Positions 14,750-20,177 of a DNA stretch of 20,717 nucleotides are shown here, piece by piece. A program made the position numbers and the translations under genes. Every line of letters starts with the position of its first letter. Position 1 is the first letter of the stretch. The notes under the pieces are model-generated. The model worked only from the letters and a program-made list of their open reading frames with translations. It was not told the DNA's origin and did not search any database. Where the stretch lies: positions 1 to 20,717 of the forward strand of contig VGPE01000019.1 of NCBI GenBank assembly GCA_016875645.1, written 5' to 3'. This DNA is from Chloroflexota bacterium. GTDB taxonomy: Bacteria > Chloroflexota > Limnocylindria > Limnocylindrales > CSP1-4.

Positions 14750-15661
14750 ATGCGGCATTTCCGCAAGCTCGCCCTCGGGGCGTCGCTGCTGGCGCTGGCG
14801 ATCAGCGCCTGCACGACGGGTGGGGGCAGCAGCCCGATCAAGATCGGCTCGGACGGGTTCTACGAGTCCCGCCTGATGGCCGAGATCTACGCCCAGGTCC
14901 TCGAGGCGAACGGCTACAAGGTCGAGCGCAACCTCGGCCTGGGGGCGCGACCTGTCACCGCCGCGGCCATCGAGAGCGGCCAGATCGACCTCAAGCCCGA
15001 GTACCTCGGTTCGGGCCTCGGGTACTACGACAAGACCAAGCCGACCGGTGATCCGGCGACCAACAAGAAGGAATTGCAGACCATCCTGACCGGCAAGGGC
15101 GGCGGAATCACCGTCCTGGGCTACACCCCCGGCCAGGACACCAACGCGTTCGTCGTCCGCCCGGACACCGCCGCGCAGTTCAACCTCAAGAAGATCAGCG
15201 ACCTCACCGCGGTCGCGTCGCAACTCACCTGGGGCCTCCCGCCCGAGTGCATCGCGAACCCGCTCTGCGGCGGCGCCCTGAAGGACGCCTACGGCATCGA
15301 CATTGCGACCCTCAAGGTGACCCCGCTCGGCGCATGCGACGCGCCGATTGCCGAGGCGCTCAACTCCAAGGCGGTCGACGTGGCGGAGCTGTGCTCGACC
15401 CAGCCCGCGATTGCGCAGTTCGGCTTCGTCTCCCTCGAGGATGACAAGAAGACCCAGCCCGCCGAGAACCTCGCGCCGATCGTGCGGAACGACTTCCTGG
15501 TCAAGGTCGACAAGGCCGCGTTCAGCAAGCTGCTCGATGACGTCTCGGCGAAGGTCACCACCGAGGTGCTGCTCCAGCTGGGCGTCGAGGTGGCAGTGAA
15601 CAACAAGGACGTCGACAAGGTCGCCACGGCCTGGCTCAAGGAGCAGGGCTTCATCAAGTAG
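14750..15661 (+). CDS. opuCC: Osmoprotectant ABC transporter substrate-binding lipoprotein
   Basis: 303-aa type F periplasmic/extracellular receptor of the OpuAC/OpuCC family. The signal peptide has a basic start, hydrophobic core (LALGASLLALAISA) and a lipobox with Cys21 (AISAC), followed by a short Thr/Gly/Ser linker. The mature domain opens with IKIGSDGFYESRLMAEIYAQ and contains SGQIDLKPEYLGSG, matching the family ligand-loop pattern (IDLxPEYxG). The spacer GAAGGG upstream is a plausible ribosome site. Ends the operon at a strong hairpin. The exact ligand (glycine betaine, choline, carnitine or related) is not readable. Confidence 0.93.
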   Translation: MRHFRKLALGASLLALAISACTTGGGSSPIKIGSDGFYESRLMAEIYAQVLEANGYKVERNLGLGARPVTAAAIESGQIDLKPEYLGSGLGYYDKTKPTGDPATNKKELQTILTGKGGGITVLGYTPGQDTNAFVVRPDTAAQFNLKKISDLTAVASQLTWGLPPECIANPLCGGALKDAYGIDIATLKVTPLGACDAPIAEALNSKAVDVAELCSTQPAIAQFGFVSLEDDKKTQPAENLAPIVRNDFLVKVDKAAFSKLLDDVSAKVTTEVLLQLGVEVAVNNKDVDKVATAWLKEQGFIK

Positions 15662-15686
15662 GGCGACTGTGCCTGATCAGCGTTCT

Positions 15687-15715
15687 GCGGCCCGCCGGCC
15701 TCGCCGGCGGGCCGC
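15687..15715 (+). terminator. Strong hairpin after the transporter operon
   Basis: Perfect 13-bp stem, GCGGCCCGCCGGC and its complement around loop CTC, 25 bases after the receptor stop. The strongest dyad in the window. No T-tract follows, so it may be a Rho-independent terminator of the GC-only type or a 3' mRNA stabiliser. Confidence 0.7.
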
Positions 15716-15734
15716 TCGGATTCCGGGTCGCCGG

Positions 15735-15770
15735 CGTGCGTCGTGCCGTGCGTGGTGCCGAGCGTCGTGC
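15735..15770 (+). repeat. Three tandem 12-bp units at the edge of the long repeat
   Basis: CGTGCGTCGTGC, CGTGCGTGGTGC and CGAGCGTCGTGC in direct succession. The third unit is inside copy 1 of the long repeat; copy 2 has only one equivalent (16723-16734). The array is therefore a local expansion at the copy-1 boundary. Confidence 0.6.
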
Positions 15771-15944
15771 GTCCGATGCACGACCGGACCGCCACGCCGC
15801 AATGCCATGCGCCAGGCGCACGGCCGGACAGCTGATCGTCCCCCGATGAGGCGTCCCTGTCGTCTTGGCGTGCCGCTGGTGCACAGCACGACCACGTGGC
15901 GGCCGGTTCGTACGTGTCGCGCATGACACTGCAGAGAGGCCCAG
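15757..15944. repeat. Long direct repeat, copy 1 (upstream of XRE gene)
   Basis: 188-base element matching 16721-16907 in the same orientation. The first 73 bases differ at three positions, all transitions; the last ~95 bases match at about 85 percent; a middle stretch of about 20 bases is much more diverged but keeps a hairpin. The two copies end together on an identical 14-base block (GCAGAGAGGCCCAG). A one-base length difference in the middle means no reading frame is conserved across the element, arguing for a noncoding function. Shorter shared dyads include GTCCG/CGGAC and, in this copy, GTGTC/GACAC. The rest of 15662-16027 holds the terminator and the XRE promoter region. Confidence 0.85.
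15826..15856 (-). other. Variable-region hairpin in repeat copy 1
   Basis: Inner arms CTGATCG (15832-15838) and CGATGAG (15844-15850) pair with one mismatch around a 5-base loop. A 2x2 internal mismatch and an outer GGAC/GTCC stem enclose it. On the minus strand one internal mismatch becomes a G-U pair, so a minus-strand transcript would fold better. Confidence 0.55.
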
Positions 15945-15986
15945 TAGGAGGCGGCGTGGCTCCAGGTAAGCCGGAGAGAAGCCGCA

Positions 15987-16004
15987 GATACGTCCCGGAT
16001 ACGT
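15987..16004 (+). promoter_or_regulatory. Direct repeat upstream of the XRE gene, possible operator
   Basis: GATACGT occurs twice, 11 bases apart (15987-15993 and 15998-16004), so both copies face the same side of the helix. The second ends 23 bases before the XRE start. A GATGAT hexamer at 16014-16019 is a possible -10 eight bases before the ATG. Autoregulation by the XRE protein is a reasonable guess. Confidence 0.4.
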
Positions 16005-16027
16005 GCCCTCCGAGATGATCGCCCTTC

Positions 16028-16708
16028 ATGGCCACCCGGGAACGACAGCGTGATCGCGGGAACGCGCTCGGCCTCCGCCTGATCCGCGAGATCGGCCGCG
16101 AGCTTCGCCTTGCGCGCCGTTCGCTTGGCCTGAGCGCGGATGCCGTCGGGCGCACCGTCGGGTGTTCGGGGTCATCCATCACGCGGATCGAGCGGGCGCT
16201 CGTGTCCGGCGTATCAGTCCTCCTGCTGGCTCGGATCGGCGCCGTGCTCGGACTCGACCTCTCGCTCCGCCTCTTCCCCGGCGGCGAGGCGATGCGGGAC
16301 AGCTCGCAGCTCCAGCTGCTCGCGCTGTTCCGGGCGATTCTGCACGCCTCCCTGCGCTGGGCAACCGAGGTGCCCTTCCCGATCCAGGGCGATCGGCGCG
16401 CCTGGGACGCAATGGTCGCCGGCGCGTCGTGGCGCTACGGCGTCGAAATCGAGAGCGCACCCTCGGATGCGCAGGCGACGACCCGGCGGATCGAGCTCAA
16501 GCGCCGCGATGGGGCAGTCGACGGCGTGCTGCTCGTCGTGCCGAACACCCGTCGGGCGCGCGAGTTCGTGAAGCTCATGGCGGCCATCTCCGCGGAGACG
16601 TTCCCGGTCGCGTCCCGCGACGCGCTGGCCCGACTTCGCCGCGGCGAGGATCCCGGCGGGTCGGCCATCCTGATCGTCCGCGGCGGACGCGCACGTAGCC
16701 GGCCGTGA
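16028..16708 (+). CDS. XRE-type HTH protein with AbiEi-like C-terminal domain
   Basis: 226 aa. The N-terminal helix-turn-helix (about 18-80) reads as an XRE/Cro fold: IGRELRLARRSLGLSADAVG, then SGSSITRIERA as the recognition region. The C-terminal domain (about 92-182) resembles the AbiEi/type IV toxin-antitoxin antitoxin or PD-(D/E)xK-like region found in many actinobacterial and Chloroflexota HTH proteins: TEVPFPIQGDRRAWDAM, GVEIES, RRIELKRRDG, VLLVVPNTRRAREF. Candidate acidic/basic positions are Glu114, Asp122, Asp127, Glu140, Glu142 and Lys158. No AbiEii-type nucleotidyltransferase toxin gene is adjacent, so it is an orphan. It stands alone between the two long repeats and is convergent with the prenyltransferase gene. 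No strong ribosome site. Confidence 0.8.
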   Translation: MATRERQRDRGNALGLRLIREIGRELRLARRSLGLSADAVGRTVGCSGSSITRIERALVSGVSVLLLARIGAVLGLDLSLRLFPGGEAMRDSSQLQLLALFRAILHASLRWATEVPFPIQGDRRAWDAMVAGASWRYGVEIESAPSDAQATTRRIELKRRDGAVDGVLLVVPNTRRAREFVKLMAAISAETFPVASRDALARLRRGEDPGGSAILIVRGGRARSRP

Positions 16709-16720
16709 AGACTCAGCCCC

Positions 16721-16907
16721 GCCGAGCGTCATGCGTCCGATGCACGACCGGACCGCCACGCCGCGATGCCATGCGCTAGGCGCACGGCCGGACCACGGAT
16801 CGAGCCGGATCCGGCGTCGCTGTCGCCGTGGCGTGTCGCTGATGCACGTCACGACCACGTTGCGGCTGGTTCGTGCGTGTGGCGCGTGACGCCGCAGAGA
16901 GGCCCAG
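16721..16907. repeat. Long direct repeat, copy 2 (downstream of XRE gene)
   Basis: 187-base partner of 15757-15944, beginning 12 bases after the XRE stop. It keeps GTCCG/CGGAC and the terminal 14-base block exactly. The flanking sequences outside the two copies are unrelated, so the boundaries are sharp. The remaining bases to 17053 hold small GC-rich dyads (for example GCGGCG/CGCCGC near 16928-16943) and no gene. Confidence 0.85.
16791..16818 (-). other. Variable-region hairpin in repeat copy 2
   Basis: Inner arms CGGATC (16796-16801) and GATCCG (16808-16813) pair perfectly around a 6-base loop, then a 2x2 mismatch and an outer GAC/GTC stem. Same architecture as copy 1 despite different sequence: column 2 is T-A in copy 1 and G-C here, a compensatory change; column 3 is G.G in copy 1 and G-C here. 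Confidence 0.55.
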
Positions 16908-17004
16908 GGCACGGCCGCGCCGCGAAGCGGCGGTCCCGCCGCGGTGATGACCGGCGGCGAGTCCCATCGCGCGCGGAACGCCACGCTGCGGCGCCGTCCG
17001 GGGT

Positions 17005-17020
17005 CCGGGGCCCGCCCCGG
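17005..17020. terminator. GC hairpin between convergent XRE and prenyltransferase genes
   Basis: CCGGGG / CCCCGG, 6-bp stem with a 4-base loop, 34 bases beyond the prenyltransferase stop. Terminator candidate by position; no T-tract. Confidence 0.35.
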
Positions 17021-17034
17021 CCCCGTCGTCGTTC

Positions 17035-17066
17035 TCGCTGCCGGATGAGCTCGCTACCGGATGAAG
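17035..17066. repeat. 16-bp tandem duplication across the prenyltransferase stop codon
   Basis: TCGCTGCCGGATGAGC (17035-17050) and TCGCTACCGGATGAAG (17051-17066), 13 of 16 identical. The second unit contains the stop and last codons of the fusion gene; the first is the extra copy just beyond it. Confidence 0.55.
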
Positions 17067-18493
17067 AGGGGCAGGCCCGGAGCCACGGCGTTGGCGATCA
17101 GGACCACGGAGTACGCGACCAGGAGCCCGACGCCGACGTACAGATGGAGCTTGATGTTGACGCCCATGATCGCCATCAGGCCGTACGGGTTGTCGTAGTT
17201 GGGCGAGAGGCCGCGGTGCACCTGCAGCGCCAGCGGGATCGTGAGCAGGACGAGCAGCGCCGCCCAGGGCAGCAGTCCCGCAACCACACCCGCGACGACG
17301 ATCGCATAGGCAGCGCCCGCCGCGATGTCGTAGCCGCGGATCACGGCCTCGCGCGAGAAGCGGACCGGCAGCGTGCGCTTGCCCGCGTGGGCATCGCCGC
17401 GCCGGTCGGGGATCTCGTTGACGTACAGGATCAGTGCCACGACCAGGGCGATGGGCAGGGAGGCCACAAAGGGCTCCCACGACAGCGCTCCGCGGGTCTG
17501 GACGACATAGGCGCCCAGCAGCATCAGCGGCCCGAAGCCCACGGCGACTGCGATCTCGCCGAGACCGCGATACACGAGGCGCAGTGGTGGCGCCGTATAG
17601 CCGAGGCTGACGATGAAGCCGATGACGCCGATGACGAGCAGCGCGGTCGAGCCTGACGTAGCCATCAGCAACAGACCGATGGCACCCGCGATCAGGTAGA
17701 AGACGGTGGCGAGCGTCGCCATCTGGCGCATGGACAGCAACCCGTACTGGAGGACGCGCGAGCCGCCGCTGAACTGGGTCGGGGTGACGTTCGCGTCGTC
17801 CGCGCCCTGGGCGGTATCGAAGACATCGTTGGCGACGTTGAGACCGAGCTGGACCAGCGACGCGCCGATGAGGGTCAGAATGGCGGGCACCAGCTCGAAC
17901 GCGCCGTGGCTGGCGGCGATCAGAATGCCGATCACCACGGGCACGATCGTCGCTGAGAGGAACGGCAGCCGGGTGGCGCGGAGCGTTAGCCAGCCCAGCG
18001 AGAGGCGAGGCTTGACGGGGGTGCCTCGCTCGGCCGAGAGGGCGTCAAAGTAGCGTCTTGACTGGCGGACGGAGCGCTCCGAGTACTCGAAGAACGGGGT
18101 CTCCTGCTCGTCCCAGCCCCACGATCGGGCGCCGCGGAGGGTCAGTTGACCGTCGGCGGCGGCAGAAACCGGGCCCCACACGGTCACGTGGCGGCGCTCG
18201 TCGTAGCCGTAGCCCGGCTGCGGGCGGATGTGCGAGCCCGTGAGCGAGACGAGCGCATCGTCTCCGGGCACCGTGAATCCGGCAGGGGGCCGGAAGCGGG
18301 CGGTTCCCGCGTCGGCGTCGATGGTCGACTCGACGGCGGCACTCATCGGGTAGCCGTCGGCGCCCACCCAGGTCAACACGAGAAACGGGTAGCCCGCCAG
18401 CTTGCGCAGGCCGGCGGCGGCGTCCAGGCTGGGCGTGCTGCGATCGAGCGGGGTGGCGAAGTCGGAGTCGGTGGCTCGTCGGGCGGTGGACAT
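17054..18493 (-). CDS. Flavin split-barrel domain fused to MenA/UbiA prenyltransferase
   Basis: 479-aa two-domain protein. Residues about 22-150 read as a pyridoxamine-phosphate-oxidase-like split barrel: YPFLVLTWVGADGYPMSAAVE, DALVSLTGSHIRPQPG, VTVWGPVS, ending in a helix (FFEYSERSVRQSRRYFDAL). Residues about 165-475 are a UbiA-superfamily membrane prenyltransferase with eight or nine helices: NDVFD at 222-226 followed by Asp232 (first Asp motif), YTAPPLRLVYRGLGE at 299-313 and NEIPDRRGD at 359-367 (second Asp motif), the MenA pattern. MenA attaches a polyprenyl chain to 1,4-dihydroxy-2-naphthoate in menaquinone synthesis; other aromatic acceptors are possible. The ATG overlaps the stop of the upstream split-barrel gene (ATGA). 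Confidence 0.85.
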   Translation of the reverse strand: MSTARRATDSDFATPLDRSTPSLDAAAGLRKLAGYPFLVLTWVGADGYPMSAAVESTIDADAGTARFRPPAGFTVPGDDALVSLTGSHIRPQPGYGYDERRHVTVWGPVSAAADGQLTLRGARSWGWDEQETPFFEYSERSVRQSRRYFDALSAERGTPVKPRLSLGWLTLRATRLPFLSATIVPVVIGILIAASHGAFELVPAILTLIGASLVQLGLNVANDVFDTAQGADDANVTPTQFSGGSRVLQYGLLSMRQMATLATVFYLIAGAIGLLLMATSGSTALLVIGVIGFIVSLGYTAPPLRLVYRGLGEIAVAVGFGPLMLLGAYVVQTRGALSWEPFVASLPIALVVALILYVNEIPDRRGDAHAGKRTLPVRFSREAVIRGYDIAAGAAYAIVVAGVVAGLLPWAALLVLLTIPLALQVHRGLSPNYDNPYGLMAIMGVNIKLHLYVGVGLLVAYSVVLIANAVAPGLPLFIR

Positions 18494-18984
18494 CAGGCGG
18501 CCTCGGCGGTGGCGAGCTCGGTGACGGCGGGCGGCGTGGAGGTGTCGCCACCCGCCCAGTAGAACGCGCGGCGAGGCGTGATCTCGATCAGCGCCCGCTC
18601 GAAGAACAGGGGCAGCGCGACGCGGGCCTTCAGGAAGGCCACGATCGCGGGTTCCTTGCGTTCCCAGGTCGGCAGCAGGCGCTCCCAGCCGCCGTGGGGG
18701 TCCTCGCTGATCACGCGGGCGTCGCCCTGGATCGTGGCGCGGTCCGATCGCCCGCCAACCGCGATCGGGTCGGTGATGGACAGCGACACGCGCGGGTTGC
18801 CAGCGATGTGCTCCAGCTTGCGGCTGAACAGGGTGGACGAGGTCAGGTAGATCCTGCCCTGCTCGCGGTCGAGGAGCGGGATGAGGGGATACGTGACCGG
18901 GCGGCCGTGTCCGTCGATGACAGTCAGCTCGCCGACCAGCGCGGCGTCGAGAAGGGCGGCGATCGGTTCAGGCAGCGTCGGCAT
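18493..18984 (-). CDS. Pyridoxamine 5'-phosphate oxidase-like flavin/F420-binding protein
   Basis: 163-aa single-domain split barrel: ELTVIDGHGRPVTYPLIPLLDREQGRIYLTS, RKLEHIAGNPRVSLSITDP, ATIQGDARVISEDPHGGWE, then ALIEITPRRAFYW near the C-terminus, the family order. Members bind FMN, F420 or heme and act as oxidases, reductases or binding proteins; the exact cofactor is not readable. Translationally coupled to the split-barrel/prenyltransferase fusion, which suggests joint redox chemistry on a quinone or its precursor. The ATG is 7 bases downstream of a TACCAT hexamer and has no ribosome site, so a leaderless mRNA is likely. Confidence 0.85.
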   Translation of the reverse strand: MPTLPEPIAALLDAALVGELTVIDGHGRPVTYPLIPLLDREQGRIYLTSSTLFSRKLEHIAGNPRVSLSITDPIAVGGRSDRATIQGDARVISEDPHGGWERLLPTWERKEPAIVAFLKARVALPLFFERALIEITPRRAFYWAGGDTSTPPAVTELATAEAA

Positions 18985-18991
18985 GGTCCGT

Positions 18992-18997
18992 ATGGTA
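18992..18997 (-). promoter_or_regulatory. -10-like TACCAT for the split-barrel operon
   Basis: TACCAT on the minus strand, 7 bases before the ATG at 18984, which would put the transcription start on or next to the A of the start codon. No -35 recognised. The rest of 18985-19176 shows no gene. Confidence 0.4.
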
Positions 18998-19176
18998 GCG
19001 CGGCCGAGCCGGACCGCTCCGGAAGGCCAATCGGCACTTCGTCAGGGTTTCGAAGGCCACCGCCTGTTGGATGGGATCGAGGTGCCGGGACTCATCGGGC
19101 TCCCTCGCCCGCGATGATCCGTGGCGACGTCCCGGCCGCCGCTGGCGACGCCCGGGCAGTCCCGTCCGTGGGCCGG

Positions 19177-20004
19177 TCAGGCGCCCGGCCGGCGCGCCTG
19201 GAGCTTCGGCGACCTGCGGACGCGCAGGCGGTGCAGCACGTAGCGCAGCACCACTCGCAGCGTCGAGAGCCCGTACACGACGCTTCGCCGGAACCCGACA
19301 GAGGAGGCCTCCTCGAAATATCGCGTCGGGACCGCGATCTCGTCGATCCGGCGCTGCATGCCGGCCGCCACGACCTGCGCGATCAGCTCCTGGTCGAACA
19401 CGAAGTCGTTGTTGTTGAGGCGGTACGGGATCGCCTCGAGGAGGCGCCGGGAGTATGCCCGCAGACCCGTGTGGTACTCCGAAAGGCGCAAGCCGAACGC
19501 AAGGTTCTCGACGATCGTGAGAAAGCGATTGCTGACGTACTTCCATTTCGGCATGCCGCCGGCCAATGGGTCGCCCAGAAATCGCGAACCCAGGACCAGG
19601 TCCGCTCTGCCCGCGAGGATGGGCTCGATCAGGGCGGGGATGCGCGTCGCGTCGTACTGGTAGTCCGGGTGGAGCATCACCACCACATCTGCGCCGGCTT
19701 TGAGCGCGGCGTCGTAGCACGTCTTCTGATTCCCGCCGTAGCCCAGGTTCTGCTGGTGGATGATCGTTTCGAGACCAAGCTGGCGGGCGATCTCGACCGT
19801 TTCATCGCGTGAGACATCGTCAACGAGGATGATGTGGTCGACGATCTCGTGCGGGATGTCGGCGTACGTCCGCTCGAGGGTCCTTGCCGCGTTGTACGCC
19901 GGCATGACGATCACGACCATCGGGCAGGCGCCGGCCGCAGGTGACCCGGTGTGCTCCCCGGCCGCCTCGGTGCTGGGCGCGGCCGCGCTCGACGTCAAGT
20001 CCAC
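19177..20004 (-). CDS. Family 2 glycosyltransferase (dolichyl/polyprenyl-phosphate hexosyltransferase-like)
   Basis: 275-aa cytoplasmic GT2 of the DPM1-like branch, which moves a sugar from a nucleotide to polyprenyl phosphate or a similar acceptor. Motifs: VIVMPAYNAARTLERT (31-46), LVDDVSRDET (60-69), NLGYGGNQKTCYDAAL (86-101), HPDYQYD (112-118, metal site), LGSRFLGDPLAGGMPKWKYVSNR (138-160) and YHTGLRAYSR (177-186). No transmembrane segment. The GTG at 20004 has a TACGCT seven bases upstream and no ribosome site; an internal ATG at 19920 starts directly at the first motif and is the alternative. The 28-residue leader before it is low-complexity. Confidence 0.9.
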   Translation of the reverse strand: MDLTSSAAAPSTEAAGEHTGSPAAGACPMVVIVMPAYNAARTLERTYADIPHEIVDHIILVDDVSRDETVEIARQLGLETIIHQQNLGYGGNQKTCYDAALKAGADVVVMLHPDYQYDATRIPALIEPILAGRADLVLGSRFLGDPLAGGMPKWKYVSNRFLTIVENLAFGLRLSEYHTGLRAYSRRLLEAIPYRLNNNDFVFDQELIAQVVAAGMQRRIDEIAVPTRYFEEASSVGFRRSVVYGLSTLRVVLRYVLHRLRVRRSPKLQARRPGA

Positions 20005-20011
20005 GGCGCGC

Positions 20012-20017
20012 AGCGTA
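20012..20017 (-). promoter_or_regulatory. -10-like TACGCT for the second glycosyltransferase
   Basis: TACGCT (TAnnnT type) on the minus strand, 7 bases before the GTG at 20004, the same spacing as at the split-barrel operon. Supports the GTG start and a leaderless mRNA. Confidence 0.35.
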
Positions 20018-20068
20018 GCGTGTCCGAACCGGCGCGGGCCCGGCCCTCGAGGCGGCGCGAGGCGCGCA

Positions 20069-20090
20069 TGACGTCGTCACTCCAGCGTCA
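20069..20090. promoter_or_regulatory. CGTCA half-site cluster, possible operator
   Basis: TGACG-T-CGTCA (20069-20079) is an odd-centred palindrome, and a third CGTCA (20086-20090) lies 11 bases after the second. The cluster is about 90-110 bases upstream of the sulfite-oxidase-like start and about 65 upstream of the divergent glycosyltransferase. Confidence 0.35.
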
Positions 20091-20177
20091 TCTGCATCCG
20101 CGACCGTTGCGTCCACAATGATGGGCGACGGGCCTGCGGCCCGATCGCTGCCCAGCCACGGAGACCACGAGACCACC

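Noticed and set aside
15735..15770. CRISPR-like array
   Set aside because: Units are 12 bases, directly adjacent, without spacers; no cas gene.
15654..15929. Minus-strand frames through the long repeat with partly shared peptide (GRAP-AWH-GVAVRSCIGR)
   Set aside because: Similarity follows from DNA identity; the one-base length difference shifts the frame mid-element and no start or ribosome site is common to both copies. A repeated coding fragment is not fully excluded.
16028..16708. Complete AbiE toxin-antitoxin system
   Set aside because: Only the antitoxin-like HTH protein is present; downstream is noncoding repeat and a convergent gene, upstream a transporter operon.
15757..16907. Retron or insertion sequence
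   Set aside because: No reverse transcriptase, transposase or terminal inverted repeats; the long repeats are direct, not inverted.
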